This document shows positions 35,476 to 45,087 of a stretch of 64,000 nt of DNA, piece after piece. The translations under genes and the position numbers were made by a program. Location of the stretch: positions 173,339 to 237,338 of the forward strand of contig NZ_KE386817.1 of assembly GCF_000428905.1 (NCBI RefSeq), written 5' to 3'. The notes under the pieces are model-generated. The model ran no database searches and had not been told where the DNA came from. It was given only the letters and a program-made list of their open reading frames with translations. This stretch comes from Brumicola pallidula DSM 14239 = ACAM 615 (GTDB lineage: Bacteria; Pseudomonadota; Gammaproteobacteria; Enterobacterales; Alteromonadaceae). Numbering within the stretch: position 1 is the stretch's first letter; each line of letters starts with the position of its first letter.

Positions 35476-36219
35476 TTAAAGTGGGCTTCTAATAAAGAAT
35501 TTTTCTGAGTTATTCTGGTTTATAACTGCAGTGAACGGATAATTGTAGAGTGCGGTTATATTCTCAGCAGTCATAACGGATTTGACGTCACCAGTACAAA
35601 ATTCTGATTTATTTTTAATCATCAAAACATGATCACAATAACGCAGAGACAGGTTCACATCATGAATACTCAGCACCACTAAATTTCCCTTTTGTGCTAA
35701 TGCCTTAAACATAGCTAAGGTTTGTTCTTGAAATACAACGTCAAGGCTTTGGATCGGTTCATCTAAAAGGATCAAGGCGTCGCCATTTTTAATGGTATGC
35801 CAAACTTGCATTAGGCATCGCGCAATATGCACACGTTGCTGTTCTCCGCCACTGAGGTTATTTAACTTATGATGTAACAATGGCTTGATTAAAAGTGCTT
35901 GCTCAACATCATACGGAATATCAGCGTGCCCAGCATAAAAAGTTAAAATTTCTGACACATTTAGCGAAAATGATAGTGCATAGTGCTGTTGTAAATAGGT
36001 CAACTTAGTCGCCAACACTGAAATTGGAAATGCGGATATATCTCTACCATTTAATCTAATCACGCCACTATCAGGCTCTACTAACCCCGCTATCACATCA
36101 AATAGTGAGCTTTTGCCTGCGCCATTTTGACCAAGCACGTGCCAGCATTGCCCAGCATGCATGCTGACATTTATACTTTTTAGGCGATGTTTAAGAAACA
36201 AGTGAGAAACGGTTAGCAT
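35476..36219 (-). CDS. btuD: Vitamin B12/siderophore-type ABC ATPase, BtuD-like
   Basis: A 247-residue ATPase with Walker A GQNGAGKSS, Q-loop LTYLQQHY, signature NNLSGGEQQRVHIARC, Walker B LILLDEPIQSLD and switch His in SIHDVNL. The CWHVLGQNGAGKSSLF start, short spacing and the VLATKLTYLQQHYALSF loop resemble BtuD of Vibrio and Alteromonas more than FecE-type proteins. The cognate permease is probably the BtuC-like protein encoded at 39783-40775, but glpD and glpK lie between them, so they are not one operon here. No B12-binding protein gene is in the window. Confidence 0.8.
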   Translation of the reverse strand: MLTVSHLFLKHRLKSINVSMHAGQCWHVLGQNGAGKSSLFDVIAGLVEPDSGVIRLNGRDISAFPISVLATKLTYLQQHYALSFSLNVSEILTFYAGHADIPYDVEQALLIKPLLHHKLNNLSGGEQQRVHIARCLMQVWHTIKNGDALILLDEPIQSLDVVFQEQTLAMFKALAQKGNLVVLSIHDVNLSLRYCDHVLMIKNKSEFCTGDVKSVMTAENITALYNYPFTAVINQNNSEKFFIRSPL

Positions 36220-36245
36220 ACAGGAAGTTATACCTTAAAATAAAA

Positions 36246-36276
36246 AACGGCTTTGTGTGCATATCGCAAAGCCGTT
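36246..36276 (-). terminator. Intrinsic terminator after glpD
   Basis: On the minus strand, AACGGCTTTG pairs with CAAAGCCGTT over an 11-base loop and is followed by TTTTTTATTTT. It separates glpD from the btuD-like gene, which starts 27 bp further on. Confidence 0.9.
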
Positions 36277-36320
36277 AGTGTCTCTATTTGAGACCTGTAA
36301 AGCAAGCCAATATAAGTCTC

Positions 36321-37970
36321 CTAAGATACTACTTTTGGCTGAGCCACCGGTGCATCGGGGTAATCTTTGAGTACTTCATCAACGTATTCTTTACGCTTTT
36401 GTTCAGCTTGATCACCAAACAAGATTTGGCAGGCCTCGATAATTCCCGGCGTATTGATAATTTCTGTCTTTCTTAACACCATTTCAATTTTAGAACGTCG
36501 ACGCAGGAAGTCTTCCAGATTTGTGATCATTTCTCTTCTTGCCGCATAATGTACTTCCGCACGTAAATATTCTGCGTTTCGCATCAATTGCTCGGCTTGG
36601 GCTGGGTCACGTTGAATTTCATCTAGAATTTGCAACGCATAAATGTCATAACGACGCCACAGTCTCACCGTCAGTTTTTCTGAACTATAGCTTGGCGTCA
36701 TATCGTCTAGACCAATCAAGCCCGCTCTATATTCAAATTCTGTTTTAATCGCATTTGAAGACTCGCCATACCAAATAGCATCTTTATTCGGCAATACAAT
36801 ACCTAAATCTTGCACAAGGTCAGCAATCTCTTCCCCTACATTAATACAGTCGGTCAGTTTGCCGCCAAAAATACTTACATACTTGTCTTCTTTATTAACG
36901 TCTACAGCGTGTTTGCGAGATAACTGAACCCAGTCAGCCTTGCCCCCTGCATCCTTTACAGCAAGTGGGCGTACGCCACAACGTTCAGAAATAATATCAC
37001 CTCTAGTTAATGGCTTGGGTAAATCTAAAAGCGCATTTACGTTATCAAGAATAAAGTCGCGGTCCTCTTCAGTGACAGATGTCATCGGATTTTTTACTTG
37101 ATTGTCAGTGGTGCCAATACAGGTTTTCTGACCCATGGGAATAACAAAAAACAAACGCCCGTCAGAAGCAAAAAAGGCTAACACTTTGTCTACTTTAGTG
37201 AGCTTATTGACAATTAAATGCACGCCCTTGGAAAACAAATGGCTGTGCTCAGTAACTTGCTTGGTGTCGTCATTGTAGTTGTCCACCATCGGGCCACAGG
37301 CATTAATAATTGCTTTGGATTGAATGGTAAATGTTTTACCGGATTGCTCATCTATCGCTTTTGTGTGCCAAATACCCTCTATTTTCTGGCTTCCGTGTGC
37401 ACCGACATAATTGGTTACAACGGCCCCGTTATCCATTGAACTGCGCACAAAGTTAAAAACGAATCGAGCGTCATTATCATGCAAGAACGCGTCTGAATAT
37501 TCAAAACCGCCTTGTGCATTTGATATATCGATGGCAGGTTCAGTTTGTTTTATCTTTTTTGAGGACATAAAGGTCGGCATTTGGGTGAAGAACCGTCCCA
37601 TCAACCAATACAGGCAAGTACCAATAAAAACAAACCAGGCAGGAAAACGAAAACCTTTTTGTAATGTGGTTAAAAAACGAATTTCTTGAACCGTTGAAGG
37701 ATAACTACGCATCAAATGATTGCGGCTTTTACATAATTTATTAACCAGAAAATACTCATGATTCTCTAAATATTTAATACCACCCCAAGCAAGATTAGAC
37801 GAATTAGAAGAAGTGTGACCAGCAAAATCGCCTTTATCAATCATCGCTACGCTTGCACCCTTTCTTGATAAAGAAGCCGCTGACACAGCACCATTGATAC
37901 CCGCGCCCAATACAAGCACATCGAATATCTCAGCCGACAGCTTGGTTATATTGGTTTCTCTCAAAATCAT
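36321..37970 (-). CDS. glpD: Aerobic glycerol-3-phosphate dehydrogenase
   Basis: A 549-residue membrane-associated flavoenzyme that oxidises glycerol 3-phosphate to dihydroxyacetone phosphate and passes electrons to quinone. FAD loop VLVLGAGINGA, the family motif SSNSSNLAWGGIKYLE, FEYSDAFLHDNDARFV, and IGTTDNQVKNPMTSVTEED near the middle. The C-terminal part carries a helical domain ending DEVLKDYP. It differs from E. coli GlpD enough that it belongs to a distinct branch. It is divergent from glpK, with a 325-bp shared control region, and ends at a strong terminator. Confidence 0.9.
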   Translation of the reverse strand: MILRETNITKLSAEIFDVLVLGAGINGAVSAASLSRKGASVAMIDKGDFAGHTSSNSSNLAWGGIKYLENHEYFLVNKLCKSRNHLMRSYPSTVQEIRFLTTLQKGFRFPAWFVFIGTCLYWLMGRFFTQMPTFMSSKKIKQTEPAIDISNAQGGFEYSDAFLHDNDARFVFNFVRSSMDNGAVVTNYVGAHGSQKIEGIWHTKAIDEQSGKTFTIQSKAIINACGPMVDNYNDDTKQVTEHSHLFSKGVHLIVNKLTKVDKVLAFFASDGRLFFVIPMGQKTCIGTTDNQVKNPMTSVTEEDRDFILDNVNALLDLPKPLTRGDIISERCGVRPLAVKDAGGKADWVQLSRKHAVDVNKEDKYVSIFGGKLTDCINVGEEIADLVQDLGIVLPNKDAIWYGESSNAIKTEFEYRAGLIGLDDMTPSYSSEKLTVRLWRRYDIYALQILDEIQRDPAQAEQLMRNAEYLRAEVHYAARREMITNLEDFLRRRSKIEMVLRKTEIINTPGIIEACQILFGDQAEQKRKEYVDEVLKDYPDAPVAQPKVVS

Positions 37971-38295
37971 AGTTCTACCCCCTTAGCGATTACCATTTTT
38001 ACACCTCGCCATGATAAACTATTCAATCAAATATGATATATATGATTTATTATTATTTAGAAGCTTGTTAAGATTATGTTTTGTTCACCTACTTTTAATA
38101 AAAGAGCCGTGTTGTAGAGCGCGTATCACATTTAGTTTTGACTACTGTTAACGGCGTTCTTAAGCAAATATAATATCCAAATTAACTATTTAAATAAAGT
38201 ATTAACAACGCAATCAATTTGCAAGGCCATTAAAAACTGCTTAATCTAATACAAAGATTTACTTACGTAATATCATACAATAAAGGCGGAACAAC
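37971..38295. other. Divergent glpD/glpK control region
   Basis: A 325-bp AT-rich gap serving both genes. No GlpR-type operator could be recognised with confidence, and no regulator gene or glycerol facilitator is next to either gene. Confidence 0.4.
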
Positions 38296-39786
38296 ATGTC
38301 TAAAACATCAGGTATTCTTTCAATAGACCAAGGAACAACATCAACCAGGGCTATCGTGTTTGCATTGGACGGTACTAAAATAGCTGTTGCTCAAAAAGAA
38401 TTCACGCAGTTTTATCCCAACAATGGTTGGGTTGAACATGATCCTGAAGAGATATGGAAAACCACTGTTGAAACATGTAAATCGGTATTGCATGAAGCAC
38501 AGCAAAAAGGCGTTAACGTAGCTGGTATCGGTATTACTAATCAGCGCGAAACAACCGTAATTTGGAACAGAGACACCGGCAAACCGATTTACAACGCGAT
38601 TGTTTGGCAAGACGGCCGCACCTCTGCTTTTTGCAATAGTATAAAAAAACATGAAGATAACGTCTCCTCCAAAACAGGTTTATTGCTGGACCCCTACTTT
38701 TCAGCGTCAAAAATAAAATGGTTATTAGATGAAATAGAAGGTGCAAGACAACTTGCAAACGCGGGCAAACTGGCGTTTGGTACTATTGACTCCTTTTTAA
38801 TTTGGCGCTTAACCGGCGGCGTTAATCATGTAACTGATACAACAAATGCATCGCGTACTAATCTTTTCAATATTCATCGTTTATGTTGGGATGATGATTT
38901 GCTTAGCCTGTTTGATGTACCAGCATCTGTTTTGCCTAAAGTATTAGAATCCTCAGATGATTTTGGCCACACTGAAGCCAGCCTATTTGGACGCTCATTG
39001 CCAATTACTGGTGTTGCAGGTGACCAGCAAGCTGCATTATTCGGCCAGTGTTGTTTTGCCCAAGGAGATGTAAAATCGACTTATGGAACAGGTTGTTTTG
39101 CATTACTAAATACGGGTAATCAAGCACTTAAATCAAAACACAAGTTGCTAACAACCATTGGCTATAGCTTGAATGGTAAAACCACCTATGCATTGGAAGG
39201 TTCAATATTCACCGCAGGAGCGAATATTCAGTGGTTACGCGACGGTATAGGTGTCATTAACGACGCTAAAGAAAGCCAAGCCCTCGCTGAATCACTCAAC
39301 TATGACCATGGCGTATTTTTAGTTCCCGGCTTTGCTGGATTAGGCGCTCCGCATTGGGATCCTGATGCTAGGGCTAGTCTGTATGGTATGACACGCGATA
39401 CATCGCAAGCGCACTTCGCCCGCGCTGCCCTTGAAGCTGTGTGCTTTCAAACTTATGACTTGCAACAAGCAATGGAAAGTGACGGCATTGCTTCTTCTAA
39501 AGTATTGGTTGATGGCGGAATGGTAGCGAATGACTGGTTATGCCAATTTTTGTCGGACATATTGCAAGTTGAAATTGAACGTCCGCAAAATATGGAAACA
39601 ACAGCAATCGGCGCAGCTTATTTAGCTGGCTTAAAACTCGGTTTATATAAAGATCTTACTGATATTGCTTCGCAAAAGAAAATCGAGAAACGCTTCACAC
39701 CTAATATTGATGAAAGCGTGCGACAAAAATTATTAGGGCAGTGGCATAAAGCAGTGGAATGCACTCTCGCATTTAGTCGCGCTTAG
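38296..39786 (+). CDS. glpK: Glycerol kinase
   Basis: A 496-residue FGGY-family kinase making glycerol 3-phosphate from glycerol and ATP, the substrate for divergently encoded GlpD. Motifs: [15 protein letters not shown] at the N-terminus, [37 protein letters not shown] with the glycerol-contacting Arg-Glu, [28 protein letters not shown] and [20 protein letters not shown]. Full length. RBS GGCGGA lies ten bases before the start. Its last four bases overlap the end of the convergent btuC-like gene. Confidence 0.97.
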   Translation: MSKTSGILSIDQGTTSTRAIVFALDGTKIAVAQKEFTQFYPNNGWVEHDPEEIWKTTVETCKSVLHEAQQKGVNVAGIGITNQRETTVIWNRDTGKPIYNAIVWQDGRTSAFCNSIKKHEDNVSSKTGLLLDPYFSASKIKWLLDEIEGARQLANAGKLAFGTIDSFLIWRLTGGVNHVTDTTNASRTNLFNIHRLCWDDDLLSLFDVPASVLPKVLESSDDFGHTEASLFGRSLPITGVAGDQQAALFGQCCFAQGDVKSTYGTGCFALLNTGNQALKSKHKLLTTIGYSLNGKTTYALEGSIFTAGANIQWLRDGIGVINDAKESQALAESLNYDHGVFLVPGFAGLGAPHWDPDARASLYGMTRDTSQAHFARAALEAVCFQTYDLQQAMESDGIASSKVLVDGGMVANDWLCQFLSDILQVEIERPQNMETTAIGAAYLAGLKLGLYKDLTDIASQKKIEKRFTPNIDESVRQKLLGQWHKAVECTLAFSRA

Positions 39787-40775
39787 TTGCGGTTAGCATT
39801 CGTCAGTATGCTAGGCTGCTTTAATAGGCTATAAATAAACAATGGGCCGCCTATGGTGGCGGTTAACATTGATACAGGTACAACCATATCAAAAAACCAT
39901 TCATTGATTAATGCTGTGATTATAAGTAACGATGCACCCATTAATGCCGATACAGGTAAGACTATACGATTGTCATGGCCAACTAATTGTCTGACAAAAT
40001 GCGGTATAAGTAGTCCTATAAAAGCAATACTGCCGGCAATAGAAACACTCGTTCCTACTAGTAATGCCGTTAGGATGAGTATTTTTCGTTCAAACTGGAT
40101 CGGGTCAATACCTTTAAGTTGTGCCGATGCGCCACCAAGATATAAGCAATTAAGCTTTTTCCCCTGCATTATCAGTAACGCTGCTGAGATACAAATGATA
40201 GGCAAGGCGAAGGCAAGACTAACGAAGTTAGTATTGTGCAAACTACCCATTAACCAAAAGCTCAAGTTTTTAATTGACTGGGGAGGAGCATATATAAATA
40301 GCCAACCTATGATTGCACCCGCAATCGTCGAAATACCAATACCGGCTAAAATCACAGCACTAACTGATGCTTGCAGCTTTCGAGCTAATGCGTAAATGAT
40401 AAAACTGCTCAACAAGGCACCGATAAAACAAGCAATGGGAAGCACGTAGTAAGCTACAGAATCAAAAACGCGGGGTAAAAAAGCAATACTTCCAGTCAGC
40501 AGTACGATCGCCGCCATTAAACTTGCGCCAGCACTAATGCCGATAATACCAGGGTCAGCTAACGGGTTTCTCAATAGAATTTGCAGTGCAGCGGAGCTAA
40601 TTGAGATCGCGCTACCAACGCCAATAGCGGTTAGTAGCACCGGCAGCCGAATATTGATAAAAATATGTTGCTCAATATCCGACGTGAACCAAGCAAGCCC
40701 ATCGGCGAAGACAAACAAGATGACAACGAGGGTAAATACGACGACGGATGAAACAATAGTTTTACGTTGACTCAT
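39783..40775 (-). CDS. btuC: FecCD-family ABC permease, BtuC-like
   Basis: A 330-residue inner-membrane permease with about ten helices. [17 protein letters not shown]-type N-terminus ([15 protein letters not shown]), then [22 protein letters not shown], the family signature, [11 protein letters not shown], and the C-terminal [26 protein letters not shown] that docks the ATPase. This architecture imports vitamin B12 or siderophores; B12 is the likelier cargo because the ATPase gene 3.6 kb away is BtuD-like. It begins eight bases after the phosphatase gene, so those two are co-transcribed. It is separated from btuD by the glp genes, unlike the usual adjacent arrangement. Confidence 0.83.
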   Translation of the reverse strand: MSQRKTIVSSVVVFTLVVILFVFADGLAWFTSDIEQHIFINIRLPVLLTAIGVGSAISISSAALQILLRNPLADPGIIGISAGASLMAAIVLLTGSIAFLPRVFDSVAYYVLPIACFIGALLSSFIIYALARKLQASVSAVILAGIGISTIAGAIIGWLFIYAPPQSIKNLSFWLMGSLHNTNFVSLAFALPIICISAALLIMQGKKLNCLYLGGASAQLKGIDPIQFERKILILTALLVGTSVSIAGSIAFIGLLIPHFVRQLVGHDNRIVLPVSALMGASLLIITALINEWFFDMVVPVSMLTATIGGPLFIYSLLKQPSILTNANRN

Positions 40776-40783
40776 TGAGGTTC

Positions 40784-41245
40784 TTATCGAGTCAAATGCG
40801 TCAATAAGCCATCTGATGCATCTTCAATCAAATCAAGAACGAGTTCAAAGCCTCGTTTGCCGCCGTGATAAGGATCAGGAACTTCATCAAATTCGGATTG
40901 TGTATAATCTAAAAATAACGCTATCTTGAAATGATATTCCTCAGGACATTTGCGCTTTAAATCTCTTACGTTAGCTTCGTCCATACCTAAAATTAAGTCA
41001 AAGTCGGTAAAGTCTTGCTCGTTTACTTTTCTGCACTTTAAACGAGACAGATCATAGCCTCTAGCACTAGCGACCTCTTGAGAACGCTTATCTGGAGCTG
41101 CCCCTTTGTGATAACCTGCCGTACCCGCTGAATCAACTTTAAAATCAAGGCCGACGTTCTTCGCTTTTAGAGTAAACACTCCCTCCGCCGTGGGTGAACG
41201 ACAAATATTCCCTAAACATACGAAAAGTATTGCTGGCGACGACAT
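40784..41245 (-). CDS. Low-molecular-weight protein tyrosine phosphatase
   Basis: A 153-residue phosphatase with the catalytic P-loop VCLGNICRSPTAEGVF near the N-terminus (CxxxxCR-S/T with the nucleophile Cys and the Arg) and the general acid Asp in VPDPYHGG. Length and order are standard. It hydrolyses phosphotyrosine or small aryl phosphates in the cytoplasm. There is no tyrosine kinase or exopolysaccharide cluster nearby, so it is more likely a general enzyme than part of a Wzb-Wzc pair. It heads a two-gene unit with the btuC-like permease. Confidence 0.93.
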   Translation of the reverse strand: MSSPAILFVCLGNICRSPTAEGVFTLKAKNVGLDFKVDSAGTAGYHKGAAPDKRSQEVASARGYDLSRLKCRKVNEQDFTDFDLILGMDEANVRDLKRKCPEEYHFKIALFLDYTQSEFDEVPDPYHGGKRGFELVLDLIEDASDGLLTHLTR

Positions 41246-41375
41246 CGATTACCTTTACCTTATTTTTAGGTCAACAGACCTTTGTTTCAAATAAAAACGA
41301 GAATACAAGTTTATAACAATTAACTCTCTTGTTAACATCAGTTTTTATATCAATTTAATAGGATAACAATTAAAT

Positions 41376-42080
41376 ATGCTTGATTTAGCTAAAGTACTGA
41401 TGCTAAGCAGTTCCAGAAAGAACGATGAGCCATATCTATATCATGCTGAATCGATGATAAAACAACATTTAACCGGGATTACTGACGTCTTGTTTATCCC
41501 GTTTGCTGGCGTAACAGTGCCGTGGAATGATTACACTGCAAAAGTCCAAGAAGCCCTACCCGACTTCAACGTTAGCGGTATTCATCACCATACAAATGCA
41601 CGCGACGCCATTGCAAGTGCACAAGCTGTGTTAGTCGGTGGCGGCAATACCTTCAATCTACTCAATGAATTATATAATCAAGATTTACTGCTGCCTATTC
41701 AGCAACGAGTTGTTAAGGGCATGCCTTACATTGGTTGGAGTGCGGGGTCAAACTTATGTGGTTTAAGTATCAAAACATCAAATGATATGCCAATCATTCA
41801 ACCGCTAAGCTTCGATACTTTTGGTTTCATTGCGGCACAGATAAACCCGCATTACAGCGACTACGTTGCTCCTCATCACAATGGTGAAACACGAGACCAA
41901 CGCATCACCGAATTCTGTACTTTATATCCTGAAGTTCCAGTTATCGGCATTCGTGAAGGAAGTGCATTGCTGCGTGAAGGTCAAAAACTAACGCTTATGG
42001 GTCAACTTGATGCTGTTGTATTTACTGGGACGCAGCGAAAAGTAGTGTCTGCAGGCAGCGACATGTCGGTTTATCTATAA
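41376..42080 (+). CDS. pepE: Dipeptidase E (alpha-aspartyl dipeptidase)
   Basis: A 234-residue S51-family serine peptidase that cleaves dipeptides with N-terminal aspartate. The nucleophile elbow is IGWSAGSNLCGL, preceded by VLVGGGNTFNLLNELY, and followed by the catalytic His/Glu region around QINPHYSDY and GIREGSALL. N-terminal MLLSSS-type start (VLMLSSSRKND) is family-typical, and there is no signal peptide, so it is cytoplasmic. The gene ends directly against the convergent bioD stop codon. Confidence 0.93.
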   Translation: MLDLAKVLMLSSSRKNDEPYLYHAESMIKQHLTGITDVLFIPFAGVTVPWNDYTAKVQEALPDFNVSGIHHHTNARDAIASAQAVLVGGGNTFNLLNELYNQDLLLPIQQRVVKGMPYIGWSAGSNLCGLSIKTSNDMPIIQPLSFDTFGFIAAQINPHYSDYVAPHHNGETRDQRITEFCTLYPEVPVIGIREGSALLREGQKLTLMGQLDAVVFTGTQRKVVSAGSDMSVYL

Positions 42081-42830
42081 TTAGCCAAGAATATGCTTTA
42101 GCGTACTATGAGTAAATTCAATGCCTTGCTGAGCATGCTTAACTTCAGCAAGAAAAGGCGCGTCAAGAAGTGCATGTAGAGATGCGAGATTTTCAGCGTA
42201 ACAATTCATATTTGGATCAATCTGATTTGCAACCCAACCGATGATATCGCAATTGTCGCGCTTAATTTGTTCAACCGTCAGCACTGCATGATTCAAACAC
42301 CCTAGCTTCACCCCAACAACCAATATTACTGGCAACTTTGACTTAGCTACAAAGTCAGATAAGAATTCCACTTTTTTGTTGTCGTTTAATTGAGTACATT
42401 TACTATCATCTGAAGCGCTCGATAATGAAGATCTTAAGGGCGTTGATGGCAATGATGTGGGCAAGCGCCAACCACCTGCACCCTCTACCAGCAAAAAGTC
42501 TGCGTCCTCGTTTTGTAATGCTTTTAACGCACCCGCTACTCGCTGCATATCAATCTTGCCACCCATCTGAGCAGCAGCAATATGCGGTGCAATCGGCGGG
42601 GAAAAAGCAATCGGATTAACCATAGCATAGGGCACTTTATGACTCGCAGCATCCTGCAAATTTAGGGCATCTTTATTTCGTAAACCGTGTGGTGTTTGTT
42701 CACAGCCAGCTGCTATCGGTTTAAAACCGATAGTTTTAAAGCCTGCCGTGTTAATTGCATTCAGCAATAAAACGCTGACATAGGTTTTTCCTGCATCAGT
42801 ATCAGTGCCGGTAATAAATACACTTTTCAT
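42081..42830 (-). CDS. bioD: Dethiobiotin synthetase
   Basis: A 249-residue ATP-dependent enzyme forming dethiobiotin from 7,8-diaminononanoate and CO2. P-loop FITGTDTDAGKTYVS, GFKPIAAGCEQT with the catalytic Lys, LVEGAGGWRLP, and VVGVKLGCLNHAVLT are all present. A Ser/Asp-rich insertion of about 20 residues (near 130-150) lengthens a surface loop. Last gene of bioBFCD; two bases from the bioC stop. Confidence 0.95.
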   Translation of the reverse strand: MKSVFITGTDTDAGKTYVSVLLLNAINTAGFKTIGFKPIAAGCEQTPHGLRNKDALNLQDAASHKVPYAMVNPIAFSPPIAPHIAAAQMGGKIDMQRVAGALKALQNEDADFLLVEGAGGWRLPTSLPSTPLRSSLSSASDDSKCTQLNDNKKVEFLSDFVAKSKLPVILVVGVKLGCLNHAVLTVEQIKRDNCDIIGWVANQIDPNMNCYAENLASLHALLDAPFLAEVKHAQQGIEFTHSTLKHILG

Positions 42831-42832
42831 GC

Positions 42833-43834
42833 TTAACTCTGTTTCTTTTGAATGGTTAGAAATAAAATCTGGTAGGTTAACGGCAAACCCCGATTACCCT
42901 CTCCTTTATCACCGGCGTTTCGTTGTTGATATTGCTCAGACAGACCGCACACCCGTCGTTGCATTTGTTTGTCGAGTTCAATCAATTCTTGTTTACTAAT
43001 AGCTGTGGATACTGTTACTGGAGAGAGTTGTAATTGACTATTTTTGCCTATTTGCTTGCTGTTGTATTTTGTCGCCGCACCAATTAGCTTCAATGCCCTT
43101 AACATATCTAAACTGCTGGAATGCCATTCTGTAAAGCTACGCACCTGTTGTTGAATATTTATTTTCACATTTGAATTTTGATTAATTTGTTCAATCTGCA
43201 AATCTTGAGTTGCTTGTAGCCATTGCTGTTGACTAAAAAAATTATTTATTCTTGGCGTTATGCCAATGTTCTCCCATGCATCTCGAAGTTCATACAGTGA
43301 AGAATCAAGCATAATAGCCAGTTGCGCAGAACCGCTAGTTGATAACACCCGAGCAATTTCAGCAATCGCAAAACTAGGCGAGGAGCACCACTGCAATGCC
43401 ATTGAGGAATGCAGGACATCAATGGATTGGGATTGCAGCGGCAAGCTATCAGCGTCACCACTGCAATACAGAATTGCGTTATTGGTGGCCGTCGTCATGT
43501 CAGTATTATTTATCTGGGCGACTTTCAACATGCCGTGAGAGATGTCGATTGCTAAACAATTATCTGACATTTTGGCAAGCAAGCTAGTATGTAAACCTGT
43601 GCCACAACCTAAATCCACTGAAAATTTACTGCGCCCAGCAATAACATGACTAAGTAACTCAAGATTCACTTCAGCAATTTGCTTCTGCACTTGTGCGTAA
43701 TGGTCGTAGTTACCACAAGCGGCTGAAAAGTGCTCAGCAACATGTTTTTTATTTACTTCTTGAGCACGAACCTCTGCACTGTTAGTTTGCTCAACTTCAA
43801 TACATTCAAGCACGTCATTTATTGCGCAATTCAT
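42833..43834 (-). CDS. bioC: Malonyl-ACP O-methyltransferase, extended BioC
   Basis: A 333-residue SAM-dependent methyltransferase that starts pimeloyl-ACP synthesis by methylating malonyl-ACP. HFSAACGNYDHYAQVQKQIA is the BioC N-terminal hallmark, VDLGCGTGLHTSLLA binds SAM, and LHSSMALQWCSSPSFAIAEIAR matches BioC SSMALQW. It is about 80 residues longer than E. coli BioC: roughly 30 residues precede the hallmark, and a Gln/Lys-rich stretch of about 50 residues is inserted near 265-315. It starts with ATG overlapping the bioF stop by four bases. bioH, the usual partner esterase, is not in the window. Confidence 0.92.
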   Translation of the reverse strand: MNCAINDVLECIEVEQTNSAEVRAQEVNKKHVAEHFSAACGNYDHYAQVQKQIAEVNLELLSHVIAGRSKFSVDLGCGTGLHTSLLAKMSDNCLAIDISHGMLKVAQINNTDMTTATNNAILYCSGDADSLPLQSQSIDVLHSSMALQWCSSPSFAIAEIARVLSTSGSAQLAIMLDSSLYELRDAWENIGITPRINNFFSQQQWLQATQDLQIEQINQNSNVKINIQQQVRSFTEWHSSSLDMLRALKLIGAATKYNSKQIGKNSQLQLSPVTVSTAISKQELIELDKQMQRRVCGLSEQYQQRNAGDKGEGNRGLPLTYQILFLTIQKKQS

Positions 43835-45087
43835 TGCTTTGCATCATTGGGTCGAACCGTGTTATCACGCTCCACTGTTTTTAGCGGGCTCATCACGATA
43901 CTCAATGCATCTACCAATGCTTGAATATCTTGGGTCTGATGAAGTGCGCTAAGCGTAACCCGTAGTCGATCAGAATGCTTAGGAACGGTTGGGCTTCTAA
44001 TTGCACTGACCCAAATACCTAAGCTTTTTAGATGTTCGCTCAGTGCTACTGCTTTTACCGGATCACCAATAATGATGGGCTGAATAGGCCCATCAACAGG
44101 TAAAATAGGCAAACCCGCTTGAGTTGCTAGCTGTTTAAACACCGCAATATTTTGATGCAGTGCTTCACGCTCTATCCCCTTTCGCATTATTTGCAAGCTG
44201 GTTCTAGTTGCGCGTGCTTGTGCAGCAGGCATTGCGGTGCTGTAAACGTAATGTTTGGCGAAATTCAGCATATATTCGACAAGGTCATTTGAACCCGCGA
44301 TAAATGCGCCTTGAGTACCAATTGCCTTACCAAAAGTACCCATTAATACATCGATTTTTGGTGCACTGCGGGTTAATTTGTGCGCCGATAGTGCGGAACT
44401 ACCCATTCCATTTTCACCAACACAACCTATTGCGTGAGCATCATCAACCATTAACCATGCATTTGAATTTGTGTTATCTAAGATTGCTGCAATACCTGAT
44501 ATATCGCCCTTGTCACCATCCATGCTAAAAATACCTTCAGTGACAACTAATGTGTCCGTCTTCGGCGTTAACGTAGATTGCAGGTGCTGGAGGTCGTTAT
44601 GTTTGAATCTTGAGAATACTGCCTTTTTTGGGCCATTGTTAAGCTGCATGGCGCTGTCTATGAATGATGCATGCATTAGTTTGTCCGCAACGATGCAGCG
44701 CGGCACTTGCGTGCTTAAATTAGCAGTTTGAAAAAGCGCCTGACATAAGGCCTGATTGGCCGCAAAACCGCTTGAAAATAGCAATGCATTATCAAACGGC
44801 GTGTGTTCGCAAATATCCTCTTCTAATAATCGATGTTCACGAGAGTATCCGGTGACTACAGAAGAGGCACTGCTGCTAGCACCGTATAGACTTAAGCCTT
44901 CAGCAAAGCTCTGCAACACGTCAGGATGTTGACTCAAGCCCAAATAGTCGTTGCTCGAAAAGTTAATATAATGCTTACCATCAACCTCAATAATACCTTG
45001 GGTATTATTGGCAACTTCAACCCGCTTTCTGAGCAATGAATCAGCCCTTCTTTGCGCCAACTCTCGCTTTAAAAAATCAAATGACAT
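43831..45087 (-). CDS. bioF: 8-amino-7-oxononanoate synthase
   Basis: A 418-residue PLP enzyme condensing pimeloyl-thioester with alanine. INFSSNDYLGLSQHPDV, GASSSASSVVTGYSREHRLLEE, LMVDDAHAIGCVGENG and the PLP lysine in LMGTFGKAIGTQGAFI are canonical. Its start ATG touches the bioB stop, and its stop overlaps bioC, so translation is coupled along bioBFCD. The C-terminus is slightly long, with a polar tail. Confidence 0.95.
   Translation of the reverse strand: MSFDFLKRELAQRRADSLLRKRVEVANNTQGIIEVDGKHYINFSSNDYLGLSQHPDVLQSFAEGLSLYGASSSASSVVTGYSREHRLLEEDICEHTPFDNALLFSSGFAANQALCQALFQTANLSTQVPRCIVADKLMHASFIDSAMQLNNGPKKAVFSRFKHNDLQHLQSTLTPKTDTLVVTEGIFSMDGDKGDISGIAAILDNTNSNAWLMVDDAHAIGCVGENGMGSSALSAHKLTRSAPKIDVLMGTFGKAIGTQGAFIAGSNDLVEYMLNFAKHYVYSTAMPAAQARATRTSLQIMRKGIEREALHQNIAVFKQLATQAGLPILPVDGPIQPIIIGDPVKAVALSEHLKSLGIWVSAIRSPTVPKHSDRLRVTLSALHQTQDIQALVDALSIVMSPLKTVERDNTVRPNDAKQ

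Noticed and set aside
39853-40395. A 180-codon plus-strand frame
   Set aside because: Antisense to the intact btuC-like permease, whose membrane helices and FecCD motifs are unmistakable.
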